Counted from the first letter of the stretch, positions 11,724 through 26,249 are shown. The stretch: DNA of 64,000 nt from Ceratodon purpureus (GCA_014871385.1 CM026426.1:23959437-24023436); one strand, 5' to 3'. The notes: generated by a model from the letters alone, not told the origin. Made by a program: numbers and translations.

Positions 11724-13491
11724 TGTTGCCATTCTATTCAACCTCTGCTATCTTGCTGTAGTTCTAAAAGCATAGGTGTGTTAAGCAGAATCGGAATGGC
11801 TTCTCAAATAGAATGCAAAATGACAAGAGGCGTATACAGTGCAATTCAGGGATAGCGGGTGCTCTACACCGTCATTGAGAACAAGGTGAGTCTCTTTTGC
11901 CATTCTCTGAGATCATATTCTGGTCTGAATTTCCCATCTCATGCAAAACTAGGAGTGAACAGCGACTGGAATTAGAAGCTTTTCTAAATAATCTAGTCCA
12001 TCTGCACCGTCACGCACATGTCAATTTAGAGTGAGCTGTAGTTCTTGAGAGACATCGTCTATCAAGGTCTGCGATGTTATCAGTTTTCCCGTCCCGACTT
12101 GTTGAGGTTGCGTCTCTAACGATCTGTTTCTGGGAATCTCAAAACTGTGCGGATACAATTTAATTAGGCTCGATTGTTTTTGAAGGTAATGGAACAAAAA
12201 ACTGGAGTCCATTTGAAGTTGATCCGTGACAGAAGAGAAGCGTTTAGCCCGTCGTCGTGAATTATTTTCTTCAACGGATTGCTTATCATATTAATCATCT
12301 CTCTGTTGCGCTATTGGCAATGACTGCTACGTTTTGATGAAATCAGGTTACGAAATACCGACATTGGCAATGATGGGTGATAACGGAATGGTCTACGTAG
12401 GTGGTTGGATTTGTTCTGTAGAGTGCGTACTCAAGGCAGCCAATTCCCGACGGTATTAATGTTCAAGTAATTCATGTATGTGTTATGACTTCCTTCCAAG
12501 TCATTTATGTCCATATTAAGAAATGGTTGGACAAAAACGGATCAAGACAGAGTATGGTTTTATACTACCTCTTTTAATTAGATTATTAATTAGTTTCTTA
12601 TATACTCTGATTGTCGTAATCTGAGATCTATTTATTTGATGGTTCTACAAATGCAGGTATTGGGTAGGGAACAGTGGGGCTCACTGACGGTGATGCGCTG
12701 AATTCAGAGTCACACCGTGACATTCATATTTGTATGAATGCTATAACAATTGAATACCATTCCAATGCTGATAGTATGTACTGTAATTTCCTCTTCTTAC
12801 CACCGTCGTCCTCACGTCAAGTAAGTACTTTCGAATTCTGTGCCATTTAAATATCTACATGTAAAACCACAGAAAGTCAGTTGCGTATGTCTTGACAAAT
12901 CGTTTTGCTTCATTGAATAGAAAAGGATGTTACCTTACAGCAACAGAGACTGTTGATCAACTCGCAAAATATATTCGAACGTGGGCCATTGAGTTACAAG
13001 TACTTCCTCAGGACGCAGAGGATAACATTTTAGCAGAGAGACATCAATAAGAGGGTCTCAACTGGATATGCAGGTTTGTAATCACTAATAATTCCCTCAA
13101 ATTAACACAGCAATGTTCAAATCTAGTGTGTTCATAGGATTTTAATGACGCATAGATGAGGCGACATATATATTCCAAATGAGGTGCTCAAATTCTCTAA
13201 TAAAGCTACGTCACGATGAAAGAGTGTCCATGCTTAGTCAAACTGTTCTATCATGAGTTGTAAGCTTAAATCCAGTTTCAATTTTGGGGAACCCAAAAGA
13301 TGATTAACGAATACATGTTTTTCCTGTTTCACTACTCATTTTCTTCTGGGCGATAATATTGGACTTCACATTCTTGATTGAGTTGCTCTTTATTTATTTA
13401 TTTTTGATAGAAAAAAACTGCTTAACAGGAATCAAACACATGCAACTTTAAACATAACAGAATCCTTTTTGTCCAATGTACATTTCTCAGG
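11724..13491. other. Intergenic region between the divergent CACTA genes
   Basis: About 1.8 kb separates the ATG of the TnpA-like gene (minus, 11721-11723) from that of the TnpD gene (plus, 13492). It probably holds both promoters. I see no convincing TATA box or additional gene; a 63-residue minus-strand frame at 12021-12212 could be chance. Confidence 0.45.
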
Positions 13492-16400
13492 ATGGCAGAG
13501 CGGCTACCTATTTCCGACCCTCGCCGTGTCAAAGCCAGAGACGACAAACTATGGGTGCGGGAGAAGAGGTGGGCTGCTACGTATGGGTTTCCCAGGATTC
13601 ACTGTCCGTGCACTCTTCATAAGGGAACTGGGCACTGTTTTAAATGGGATGAAGTCGAAAAACACTTGTACCTTCACGGAAGATCACCCGATTGCAGGAC
13701 TTAACACGGTCCAGAAGATCCGGACTCCTCCGACGAGGAGTGGGAGAACCAATTCACAATGCAGAATAAGCAATCGTCGACTACCCCTCCAAAACGAGAT
13801 AATGGTGTTCAGATACGGACAATGTTGCAACATATTTACCAAGAAATGGAGAACATAGCAGCAACAGAGGAAAGGCTGGACCGGACTACTATGGATGCCT
13901 TGGAAGCTTCAGACAATATTGTCGACGCCGAGAGGGAGGAAAATACACCATCTGGTAATGACGACGGTGACCGTTGTGAAAACACATTTAACAGTACTCG
14001 ACATTGCGGAACTGATGGTCAAGATAATCCGGGTAACATACGTTTGCAGACAGAGGTTTGCTTTCTCTGTGCTCCTTCACTGACTCGAATAAATGCGTGA
14101 CTGTTATTGACAGGGACTTCAGTTCGAGTCCATCGACAAAGAGAGAGTGAGAGACTCTAAAGCGTTGGAGGAGGCTGTTTGTCACCTGTACCAGGGATCA
14201 AGAAACTCGAAGCTAGGAGCAACCATAATGTTGGTTAACGTAGTCGCCACGCACCCAGGAATCACGGAAAGAGCTGCGGACTATATATTCGCTATCGTGA
14301 AGAGTCTACTTCCTCCGCATAACTGCTTGCCGTTGTCACTGTACCAAGCCAAGACGTTGACAAAAAGACTTGGCCTCAACTTCAAAAACATTGATGGATG
14401 TCCGAACGGATGTGTGTTCTATGACCAACCAGAAACAATTAATCTCGACCGATGTCCTACCTACATCGCCCAACGGTATAAGGACATGTTCAATAGAAGC
14501 ATACCACTAAAGGTCCTTAGGTTCTTTCCCCCTATTCCACGGCTACTCAGATTTTTTAGAATCCCTGTTTTCTCGAAACTTATGAGGTGGCATAAGGAGA
14601 ACGAGAGCACAGATGGTAGAGTCAGGTATCCTGCGGACTCAATGGCATGGAAGGCGTTGGATAACATGGACCCAGCTATATTTGATACAAAGGGATTTGG
14701 TCAGGAAGTTACTGATGTACGTCTTCAGATATTGTCCGACGGAATATGCCCTTTCAAGCTGCACAAGTCCACATGGTCAGCTTGGCCGGTTATTGCGATG
14801 ATCCTGAATTTGCCGCCATGGTTAATCACGAAGAAATTCTTTACTATTCTCACTTTACTCATTCCCGGTAGATCACAGGTTCCCTTTGAATACTTCAATG
14901 TGTGGCTACGACCGGTGATTGATGAGATGAAGGTTTTGTGGGATGGTGTTCCAGCGTATGATGTTTTGAGAGAAGAAGGGGATCAACACTTCAGTTTAAG
15001 AGCTGCTGTTTTATATACAACTCACGATTTTCCAGGTTATGGCACTGTCTCCGGTACTTCTCACAAAGGTTTCGTTGCCTGTTTTCCTTGTGGTCCTCAG
15101 CTTCGAGGACGCTACGCTCACGAGAGTAAAAACTTAACGTACAGGGACGCTCGACGGTGGATGAAGCCGGATCACTACCTCCGTTCTGAAGCTTATAATT
15201 CATTGTTCGATGGCCTCCCCGAGAGTAGACTGCGACCTGTTCCTGTGACACCAGTGCAACAGCGTTCAGCGCTGCAACGATACCATGCTTGGCTAGGAAG
15301 ACGTGGTCGACGAAATCCTTGTCAAGAAGACACTGCTCAGCACGAGCCGAGATCGGTACCGGCCACTGGTGAAGCAAATGCATCGTCTTCGCATGGTACT
15401 ACGTCTCGTAATGAAACAGCTTCCACTCTGGGTGAAGATTCCGGATCATGTGGGCAAACAAGGTTGAAGAGGACGGGTAGGAGGAAACGTTCATCACCAG
15501 ATCCATCAGAGGTGGATGTCGTCAAAAGGAGCAGCATAATCAATGAATTACTGTATTGGGAGGTCAGTTACGTAACTGTTTAATTATCACTTGTCATTTT
15601 TAAATCCCATTTCATGGAAGAAATTTTGTTTTGATATGTGAAGTGCTTATCAGACAGTCTGTGTCGATGTACTTCTGTTTTGGAAAATATGACTGTAAAC
15701 AAACCTCGAGGTGATCCAAGCTCTACTAATGGGACTATTTCAATATTGGAAAAAACAGCTAGTTGAGGTTGTTATTGAACTTCTAGCCTTAACTCATTAA
15801 TATTGTTCCAACTTGAATCTTTACGGAATATCTTGTTTTGATTGATAGTCGTTACCGTTGATTGAGATCTTATCATTATTATATTCATTTTTAACAATAA
15901 TGAACAGCTTGATTTGAGATTCTCGTCTTCTCTACCGCTCCGTAGCACTTTGTGTATTACTCATACGGTTGTATTCAAATTATACGGTAAAGTAGAGGTG
16001 ATGGGTCAAACACACCCTGGCTAACGAAGTTAGTACATAATACCAGACATATGTACGTATGTGTAAATAATGTACATGAAGTACACAGTTTGCTTAAGGA
16101 ATATGCTTAGTCTTGGTCTGTCACAGTGATTGTCATTGATCCATGTTAGTAATGTGCTTAATAAGCTGGTTGTTTAAATTATTCTGTATAAGTAAAAGTC
16201 TTATACGATAATGAATACTGAGAGACTTGATTATTTCCAGAAATAGACTGAATTTTTGATAGACATTTGTAGTTTAAATCTTTATCACTATCATTTAAGG
16301 GTCACTTTGTTCAGTTAAGTATGATTGAGTCAAATAAAGGTATTGTTCTCTAACATTTGAATTCGGTTTACTGTATGAACGTTGGTTTTCTGGAGGATGA

Positions 16401-19025
16401 TTGATCATCAATGAGGTATATCATGCTCTCTTCTAACTGTGCAGTACATGTGTCAGACGAAACGAAGAATTTGACATAACATAAATTCATGTATGGTTTA
16501 ATTTTACTTTTGCTGTACTTGTCTTGCTTCATGACTTCAGGTTGTAACAGACTGTGTTTTCGTTTGCAGCATCTACTGATACGGAACACATTGGATATCA
16601 TGCACTGCGAAAAGAATTTTGCTGAGAACCTTCTTAAGACAATATGTGGCTGTAAAGAGAAGGACTTTGTAAAAGTCAGAAGAGATATGCAGAGGGAGGG
16701 GATTTGAAGACATTTATCTATGGTACCACACCCGAGGAACTCGAGAAGGATGTTGAAGCCGGTGGCAAATTACGTTCTTACAGCGAAGGAGTTCGATACC
16801 TTTTGTATTAGGTTAGAGTATTTGAAAGTCCCCTCCGAATACTGTTCAGAGTTAGGTGGCCACATTAGAAACAGAAAGTTCAGTGCTTTGAAATTGCATG
16901 ATTACCACATCCTCATTCAGACTTTGATCCCTCTGGCTCTGAGAGGACTTATGGAGTCCAAACCCGGATGGCTATAATGAGATCTTGCAGAATATTTAGA
17001 CGACTGTGTTGCAAGGTTAGGAATCCGGCTCAGACTGATAACTTGCGAGACGACTTGGCAGAAACCATGTGTCTCATGGAGATCACTTTCCCACCTACCT
17101 TTTTCAACATCATGTCGCATCTCCCATTACATCTAGTTGATGAACTTGTAGTTTTAGGTCCAACTCAGGTTAGGTGGATGTACCCTATTGAGAGGAACAT
17201 GATGACTTAAAAAATCATGTGAAAAATAAGGCCCGTCCTGAAGCATCGATTGCGCATGGTTATCTGATGGACGAAACAATGGGATTTGCTACGTTGTACA
17301 TGCATGGATTCGTCATGGTAAGGAGGCGGGTGTGGGACCGAGATCCGGAAGATTGTGAAGAATTTGAAGTTCTTCAGGGCGCTCCTGTGAATATTACGCT
17401 AACCAGAGCGGAACGTGATGCCCTTCACAAATTTGTCATCAGAAACAACACGCTCACTGCTGCTTACTATAGGTAACTTGTCCAAAACTCATGACTGCGG
17501 ATTCTCTTTGAAGATATGTTTTTCCATGGTTATCCCTAGAATTGATTTTCCACCTATTTACTCATTTCGCAAAACAAACAGATGCGCAGGTACTGTACCC
17601 TATATATCCATTGTCATATTATCATCTCGAAGCGATTGTATATATTTTTTTGTTTTAAATTCTTCCTAATTATCCTACCAACTCCAACAACGACTCTTTG
17701 TTTCATTATTCAGAGAACCTATTAATGGTAGATTGCTACCTCGAAGTATTAAAGGACCGAAAACCTGTTGCAATATTACCGAGTACTTTTAAAGAACTGG
17801 ATATCGTGAAGTGTATTGGTCTTCGTTGTAGAATTGTGCGTAAATTAAAAAATAAGATTTATGTAGACTGCGTCACATGCAAGAGTTAACAGTACTGTAA
17901 ATTCAGATCCACAGTTCTTTTTAATATTTCTAACGCCTGTGAAAGAACTAACACCTACAAGACATACGTACTTGTGCTGATGAAGAGTACAGGGTAGTCC
18001 AATGTTCAATAATCTTACGTGGGAAATTCTTTTACGAGGAACTAATTGATCCGTATCATTTAAGCCATGCAATATTGTATAAAAAAACCATTTACTCGAA
18101 CTTGGTATATCACAGTGGATTAAACTTCCAAATGGTATTAGTTTAACTGTGCATTGAATTTGTCAATCTAGTTTGGATAGTCTGTGATGTGGACGTGTAC
18201 TAACCACGCCTTAGTTATCGTATTTTGCAAGAGTGGGAAGAGGAGACTCGAAGTGCAGGAAATACTCTACTACCAGTGGAAGGCTGGATGAGAAGAAAGA
18301 TTCACTCTTTGAGTCTTGACCTGGACAATCCAAACGAAGCTGACCTTCTTCTACTTTCAAATCCTCCATTGCTAACATGCAAAAGATATTCAAAGATGAA
18401 AGCTTACGGGAATCATTGGAGAGTGGAGGATGAGGTGAGTAGCTCCTGGACAAACTATGACTGCGGAGTGGCCTGTTTCGAAGCGAATGACCAAGTAGTG
18501 CGATCCGGGATAGACTATGTGGGCATTTTAAAAGACATATTGGTTCCAGATTATGGTGATTTAAATACATAAGTTATCATCTTCTCATGTACCTGGAAGA
18601 AGAGAACCGACAACCATAACAACAACACATATGTTCGTTACGCAGATGGTTTTTTAGTTGTCAACTTCAAGCACGACATCCCCAAGTCCGTTGATCCATA
18701 CGCTTTCCCTAGTCAGTGCTCACAGGTTTTCCTTTCAGACGATGATCTTCGACCTAAAGGTTCGCAGTCGAAAGTGGTTCTTAGGAAGGAAGCGAGAGGA
18801 AGGCGAAAGGTTGAAGAAGATGATGGCCTGTTCATATCCACCAACGCGTTTGTCATGGGGGGAGTGGTATCCGGAAGTTCACTATTTAACCAATCACCCG
18901 AACCTAATCTAACAGGAGCTACAGTCCTCAATGACGTTGACAATGCCATAGCAATGCACGGTTTTGATGATGATGCTACGAACAGAGTAGGAGGAAAAAG
19001 AAAAAGGAAATCTCAGCAGAGATGA
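13492..19025 (+). pseudogene. TnpD-like CACTA transposase (Transposase_21, DUF4218, DUF4216-like)
   Basis: Exons run about 13492-14055, 14114-15562, 16570-17472, a short one near 17714, and about 18233-19025. Exon 1 has the Cys/His N-terminal domain (HCPCTLHKGTGHC). Exon 2 is the Transposase_21 core: IPRLLRFF, MRWH, LSDGICPF, WPVIAMILNLPPW, RAAVLYTTHDFPGYG and KGFVACFPCG. Exon 3 matches the DUF4218 region, with NTLDIMHCEKN, LKLHDYHILIQ, FPPTFFNIMSHLPLHLVDEL and NKARPEASIAHGYL. The last exon has a DUF4216-like segment (DGFLVVNFKHDIP, DPYAFPSQCSQVF, VVLRKEARGRR). Lesions: TAA 13702, TGA 16705 (GIR expected, CGA to TGA), a frameshift near 16965, one missing base near 17211, and TAA 18570. It would cut and join the element's ends; this copy cannot make full protein. 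Confidence 0.85.
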
Positions 19026-19274
19026 TCACTATGGAACATTAGACATGGTGAACTCAAGATAAGCAGGTGAGAGAATTTAATCGTACTGTTTAATGTCGTT
19101 TTCACTGTAGAAGTTCCCTACATTGAATTCCTTGAATTCGGCTTTCTTGTCATCATCAGTGATTTTAGATTTCGTAATGATGTAATTGAACAGTTGAAGA
19201 AAAGATGGCTCTCGACGAGGAACAGTTTCTGATATCCGTACTGTATTGATCGCGGTGGATTTAACATGTTCCAG

Positions 19275-22200
19275 AGCACATGCTCAATGATACGCAGATT
19301 GTTTTGAAAACCGGAACTACTATGAAGGTCCTAATAGCATGGCAAGAGCGCAGTTCCCTACGAGGTAAGCCACCCAGCATTTTCTCTGTGCAGAAGTTAT
19401 TCACAATTTTCAAAGAATATGTTCAATACAAGCAATTGATGTTGTTTTATTTATATTGTTCAAATTAGATAAGGTAATTGATTGAGTACAGATAAATGTT
19501 CCACCTCTTCATCATTTAATTTACTTCGTCCGAGAAAAGAGTTGACTTAATCTCATCGGAACATACGTTGTGTTTGTATATTTACATAATTAATTTTGTA
19601 ACTGGACGACGAAGTGTTTCCTATTCGTTATCCCATACTTAGTAGGCTGCGATAGTTGTTTAGCTTCATCAATAGAGTACAGACGGTTTAAGACAAAACT
19701 GACATATATATATATATTACATGAACATCGACTGATTTTGTAAAAATTAGTTTCCATCGATAATTTGGAACAATGTATTATACATTGTGGGACAAAAAAT
19801 GAACGAGCGACGATGTATTTGTTTTTGAGCAACAGAGTAAAGCAGTACGTGCTATGATTTGTGCTTGTGACGATTCCGCTGTGTCCTGAAGTTTTATTCC
19901 AACTACTTTGTTGATCTTAAGAGTACCATAAGTGTACATAAGGAAAATTATGTGATGTTTCACAGCGGAAGGGTATGTACCGATAGCCCACTGATGTAAA
20001 TCACCCTGAGTACGTAGGGCGTACTATTTTAAGAGTGAACAAACAAATGAATTATACATCCTACATGCTATAGGCCTGGTGATTCCTAAATCTGTTATGA
20101 TATTCGACTTTTTGTAGACCAAAAATTGTTGCGGCATCGAGAGATCTTTATGTACGCATAGCAGTTTTTGTTTTTTCACAGTAATTTCTCCATAAATTCT
20201 TTGTCTAGCAACATCGATGTAATTGTGGATTCTTAGGAAGATATCTAGGGATTACTTAGTCATTATTATAAATTTTGTTATATGTTAAGTAATGATATCT
20301 AGGGATTACTTAGTCATTTTCATAAATTTTATGCAGTGTTTATTTTGTCATTTAATTTCTACTGTTTCCACATTTTCCTTGTACCGAGGTAAATTAAATT
20401 TTTCAATTCTCATGCATTTTCGGGTCGTCTCAGCAATTCATACTGTTGCAGTCGATGTATGTGCAGAGCAGAACAGTCATCCAGTCGGAATTATTTTTTC
20501 ATCCAGCGAATCAAAGTTGTGCGAAGGGAGGATCCGGTGCATCTTATCAACGATCATTGAAGCAATCCCCAGATTTGACGTGGTAGGTCTCCAACATACA
20601 CTAAATTGTCATCTCAGAATTGCTTTCCTATTATCTCACACCCCACTACATCTGCATTACAACTCATCATTATCGTTGGGTTTATCCAGAATGATCAAAA
20701 AATAAATTTTTGTTCCAAAATCTACCAAAGTCGAATAGCATGTACAGCATGTGAGACGTTATGTAACCTCTGAACACATTCATGGCATCTACGAAAATCT
20801 TCCAATTATACTGAATTCCGTATGCTACTAAAGGATGAGAACACTAGCGCATGAGCTGGTTTTCTGCCTTGTTTTGCTACGCAGCGCTTGTGTCTTGTGT
20901 TCATTCTCCGTGTGGCATTGCGTTTCGAGGTGGGTTTATTCTCGTATCTGATCGTTTTGTTACGTTGTTGATGTCAATCGGAGAGCAGAGGAGGGATTGT
21001 TCAGAATTTGTGGTAGTTTAATGGAATGAGGTGTTCACACTGATGGTGAAGGTCGTCTTGGTTCAAATTTTTACACTGTGTTGTAGTTAATTTACTATAG
21101 AAGAGCATAGATACCGCGATTCGTAATGGGCAAGAGGATTGGTGAATGCTAAAAGAAAAATAGCGTACTGCATAAGTTTGCAAACAGTTTTCTCGTTCAC
21201 GAGTGTCACTCGGGTTAATTCACTTCGCCCTGTTCAATGAGGTAGTGATGTCTGTGAACTAGAGAGAATTAAGTAAACGATGCTAGTAACATACGCAATT
21301 CTCACAGCCCTGATATTAAGACAGTGTTCGTTGTCGTCAAGTGTTTTTCTTCTTGACCATACAAACCTCGTGGCACCGGCAGATTTAAGTTTGCTTAGTC
21401 CGCAGGACAGAAAATATGATCTAAGAGTCTAAAAGCTCGTAAGCGTGTATGTACATTGGAGTTTTGCATGATAGGTATGGGGATTTTTTACTCGCCTGTG
21501 AGGATGGAAGGAGAAGTTGATCCGTGTCTCCCTGCGTCGGCCGATCACCATGCTGACTTCGTGCCAGAAAATAACGCAACCAACAATCAAACCAGAGGTA
21601 TATTTTCACAAGCGAAAGGAGTCAGTGGCATTTGTGGCATGATGCGGATTGTTGTAGCGGGTGTCAGTGTTCTACAATTGTCATTCTACATATCACTGAT
21701 TACCTCGGAAATCAATGAGTAATGCCAACCTGTTATTGTTGTTCTTCTGTAATTGGTCTCTGAAATGATTACGTGCAAGGCGTAGGGTTATTGGAGAATA
21801 CAGTCTGTGATTTCAGGAATACTATACTGTTTTGTGCACATGTGTCTGTCTTGTATTTACTAGGAGTCGTTTTTTTTTTTTTTTTATGGCTGTCTTATTA
21901 TCTGAAGTTCACGTCAGTTTATGACATCACTTAAAGTATAGAAGTAAAAGAAATTCTGACACTCTTTTTTTGAGTAAAAAATTGTGAAACAGAGGACTGA
22001 CAGACTTCTCCAGATGTTGAAGAGAATGCAGACTGTGATGCGGTCCACGTCGAGATGACCCATGGCATTGAAGACGACATAGAAACTAATATCGCAGCAG
22101 TTCAGGAAGAAAGTACCCGGAGGGGGATTCAAAGACCAAAACGTCTCTAAATTTGGCACTTTCAGTGGGGTCTCATCGTGGACTAGAAGTCGGTGGAGAC

Positions 22201-22844
22201 GGTGGACAAGTCATCGTACACTATTATGTGTCTGGCACATCTCAGGTCCGCAAGTATTACACACTGAAGGTTCCAAACAAAGATTCGGCTACAGCGGAGA
22301 CTATGGATGAGGAGGCTATTGGAGTAGAATCGAAAGGAAAAACCGTGGAAGCTAGTGACAAAGATGAAGATGACGAGGACGAAGATGACAGTGTGTCTAT
22401 CGATGTATCGTGCGGTGTTACACTAGTACCCGACTCTAAAGAAGAGTTGAGTTTCAGATGTCATGGACCACGGGGCAATGCTGTAGCGCGTAAAATGGCA
22501 ACTCCGGTAATGGAGGAGCTTGCGGAAGTTACAACGAGAAGAAGACATACACACAGTTGCAGAAGTGGGAATATGAAAATGGCCTAGATGTTGACGGGGT
22601 GATCGATGTGAGACGGTGGGCCATCGAAGTTGGATTAGCAGATGAGGGAGACGATGACACGCAGAAGTCTAAAAGACTGAAAAGGAGCAATGTCATAGAA
22701 CCCCCCAAGTACGGGTACTCCTCTGCGCGTATAATGATTACCTCTGCACTGGATACGGCAGATACAAAGGAAGAGGAGGAGGAGCCGAAACCTGACGACG
22801 ACAACGAAGGCACTCGCTCACAGAAAGGAAAGAAAAAAATGTGA
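19275..22844 (+). pseudogene. Accessory multi-exon frame(s) inside the CACTA element
   Basis: Exon-like pieces with GT-AG borders occur at 19275-19364 (ends ERSSLR), 20434-20582 (AIHTVAVDVCAEQNS..., ends AIPRFDV) and 22004-22150 (acidic, ends RRGIQRPKRL). A longer acidic frame at 22153-22587 continues after a one-step frameshift near 22545 to 22844, with EASDKDEDDEDEDDS and a Lys-rich end. Whether these are one gene or two is unclear. No domain is recognised. Canonical CACTA elements need only TnpA and TnpD, so these are either captured host exons or element-specific accessory genes. Splice-site placement is my reading and untested. Confidence 0.4.
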
Positions 22845-24286
22845 CTTACACAGCGTCATGAGAGAGGTTTGTCTTTTATATATTTCATACACTTACGGAC
22901 TTTTCCCTCAGTATTCCAATATGTCCACTGTAGTTTAGATTATTATATTTCACAGTTCCAAAGTAATTTTTGTTCTCACTGTCTTTCTGTGTGCTATATT
23001 TGCAGAGAACGTGACAGTCGTTGTACAGCGGAATGGCGTTTAAATTTGCTAGTTATGCTAACTAGGTATGACGACGGCTTTAGTGAAAGAATTTTGAAAC
23101 GTTCGTAGATGTCGAAAGTGTGTTTTGGAAGATGCGTCCCGTGCGAGAACCTTTTGAATTGTGAACTATGAAGGGATGTAGATGTCATCCGTTATAGTTG
23201 GAAGTAGATGATCTTGACAAACGATATACATCAGAACCTGTGAATACTTCACATAAACAAATACGTTTATCAATTTTTGAATTATTTTTTTTTGGCTTAT
23301 GACCTGGACTAAAGCTCTGTACACCAGAACTATGTATGAATTGATATGCAGCCATGTAGTAAGTAATTCCTTTTAAGTGAAGTAAATTTCCTTTTGATGA
23401 ATTGAGTCACAAAATTCGCATTGCGTTTGTGAAGAGGCTACTTGTGGTTGTAATTTGTGTCACGTGATATGACAGCATTGCCTGAGTGTTGTACATGTTG
23501 GAGAGAGATTGTATGTACATTAACGTCTGAATTTCTAAGTCAGCCTTCAAGCTAGTAAGGATCATGCATTAGGAATGTGCTTCGATGATTATCGGGATTG
23601 AAGGACTAACTATTGTGCTTGAGTAAGCATGGTCTCTAATGAAACTTGAAGGTCTTTGCTCCTTAAGTTGTTCAGTACTCCAGGACATCGTGAATTGTCA
23701 CAAGTATTGTAATCAAAGACCTTAACTTTGGCAGATGTTTTGGAATTCGGAGAGAGTTTGAACTTGCGTTGTTGGAGTAGAAGAAGTATCTTGAAGTTCG
23801 GACTCCTCAATTGTGAGGAAAACTGCTGCTATCATCGTAAGTTGATTAAAAATTTCCATTGTTTTATGAAGTTTTTATTGAACCAAATTTCAACGATGCT
23901 GTAGATGTGAAATTCATTATTTTCTTTGTATTTGATAAATTGCATTTATGATTTCCATTCGTTAAATTGTCATCCACAATCTTGATTGGTTATTCACGTC
24001 TTTGTTGGTTGGATTTGAAGGAGGGGTCATTCTATCCGGAGATATGAGTGCCAGTTTGACTCAAATTCGCACAGACGTTAAGTCCAATGTATCCGATTAG
24101 ACCGTCACTTATTCTGGATGTTCTACTATAAGTTTTTGGATTACATTGCTTTCCATCTTCCGGTTTATCACGTGAAAATACTGTCAGTATGGGTGTTTTG
24201 TCTGATATATTGACAACGTATAGTAATGACCCAAGGTTCCCGTGAGTATAGATCTTGCTCTGCGAATTGTTTGAAATTTTTTTACC
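22845..24286. other. AT-rich CACTA interior, no gene seen
   Basis: About 1.4 kb of AT-rich sequence between accessory frames, with only short chance frames. Confidence 0.5.
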
Positions 24287-24934
24287 ATGGACGTCCAGAA
24301 AGACTTTGAGGTAGTAAAAAGTGCTCTGGAGTCCGAGAGGAATGCTTCTGATGATGGTATAAATAGTAACACAGAAGTGGAGGAGAGGGTCGCTAAGAGA
24401 AACAAGACAGACAAACCTCGGGAAGGTCGTCATGGACAGGAAATTAGATCCGAGGATGATAGTGACGTTTCCGATTTTCAAAGTAAGAGACGTGATGAGT
24501 GTGAGGGTATACAGAAAGGGTTGGATAGCATTGAGAAGGAAAAGCCTATGCATATTTCTACAAGGGGGAACATGGGAATTTCTGGCAATAAAGTAACGAC
24601 AGGAGCAGAGGATGCCGGACAGTCGTCATGTGATCCTTTAGAATACATTGCCGAGGAATGGCGGAAGTACGACGAGCACTGTGCGTTTGTCGAAGCCAAT
24701 CCAGAGTGCTACGTCTTGAAGCTGGCTTTAGAAGAGTTTGTTGGACAAACAGATGCCGACGAATCAGTATTCGGGCCAGAGGATACCTTAGAGACAATTG
24801 GGGAGGAAATCATTCATGCACCATTGCCATTTGAGGAACGCATCCAAATATGGAAGCAGCGACATAATCGTTTTGTCGAAGTAGAGTGGAAGAAAAAAAA
24901 AAGGAAAGATGAAGGAGAAAGTAATAGACATTGA
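24287..24934 (+). CDS. Accessory charged protein in the CACTA element, 215 aa
   Basis: This is an uninterrupted frame from ATG 24287 to TGA 24934. The protein is acidic and highly charged (MDVQKDFEVVKSALESERN at the start), with a basic patch RVAKRNKTDKPREGR, a possible helical region with EYIAEEWRKYDEHCAFVEA, and a Lys-rich end (EWKKKKRKDEG) that could be a nuclear signal. No known domain is recognised. It has no stop lesions, unlike both core genes of the same element, which may mean recent constraint or simply chance. It may be a 3' exon of a longer gene. Position inside the element and orientation match the TnpD side. Confidence 0.45.
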   Translation: MDVQKDFEVVKSALESERNASDDGINSNTEVEERVAKRNKTDKPREGRHGQEIRSEDDSDVSDFQSKRRDECEGIQKGLDSIEKEKPMHISTRGNMGISGNKVTTGAEDAGQSSCDPLEYIAEEWRKYDEHCAFVEANPECYVLKLALEEFVGQTDADESVFGPEDTLETIGEEIIHAPLPFEERIQIWKQRHNRFVEVEWKKKKRKDEGESNRH

Positions 24935-26249
24935 CAGAGGCCCTCGCTCGTTTTGAAGAGGTAAGGTGTTTCATCAAATAGAATTTTGCGATTGGTTGTA
25001 GTTTATAAATTTCAGAGTTTTTTGAAATTTTAACACTGTCAAAACTTTTATTAGACACTAAGAGAAGTACATATTTTAACCGTGCCATAGTTTGAATCTG
25101 TTGTTATTTACGGCATAACCATGCAGTTCACAACGATGCATACAATTGCAGTCTACATAGAGTCTTGATGGACGCCGGTTTGAGTATGGAGGATGCTCTT
25201 TCGGGTTCTCATTTCCGTACACGTTTGAGATGTTGAAGTTTTGATATCACAGTACATCCCTAATTAATGCATATTCACAGTTTCATTTTGTCATGTTGAG
25301 TGATTTTGTCAGGAAAACAAGCGGACAAGTTCGGGTCTCTACATCAGTGTGGCCTCGTTAAAGCACGCTGTTCAGTTCCTGAAAGGCAATCTAAAGGCTG
25401 GGAATTTTGGATTAAGGTTATAGTATGAGGGGACTTTGAATCACATTCAATTTCGACAATGAACTATGGGATGCAGAGAAGTTGCAAATTTATTTCAATT
25501 CTGTACATGAGGTCATCATCGTCTGTTATAAATCTTTCTTCAGTGCAGTGAAACTCTTCTTATCGTAGTAGTAATCCACATACAGATCTCTGTGATTTTG
25601 TGTGATAATCGATTCGGTCTTCACGTTATGCTGTATCTCTTTCCCATGGCAACAGATTTGTAACAATAACATATGTAGTCATTTGTTCTGGCTAAAAAGA
25701 AAATGATAGTTAGCAGACCATCCGCAATTTCTCTTATTTCGACTTTAATTCCATTTGCTGTTGTCTTCTGAAGTAAGTCGATGAAAACCCAACACAAAAA
25801 TTGACCAAAAATTTGTATTTAAACCTCGTCTCTGACGGAGGTGGAAACTGTGTCAAAGTGGAAACTGTGTCACTTGTACTGGTGGATTGCAGGAAGTATA
25901 TTATAAAAATCAGAAGCATAAACCCGACGAGTACAATGTTCGCATATAAAGGATGACAGATTTGAGTGAGTAATAAAAAGGACAGGGTAATCCGACATCT
26001 AAATGTATGCTAAGTATGTGTCATATGAACACATTCGAATCAATTTCATTGAAAGCAATCTCGAGAAAATTCATAGACCCTTCACCCAGTACAGGTAGAT
26101 TGCGAGCCAATGTCCATGGCAACTACATCTTCGTACGAAGTTACAACAGTTGCCTACAATCGTATACATGCGAAGGCAAAGTAAAAAACGACGAGAAGAC
26201 CACCAGCTGACACGTAACTACAGTTGGTCCTTTCAAAATCTGAAAACTG
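24935..26249. other. CACTA interior near the right end, no gene seen
   Basis: AT-rich, with no supported gene, leading into the right subterminal repeats. Confidence 0.5.
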
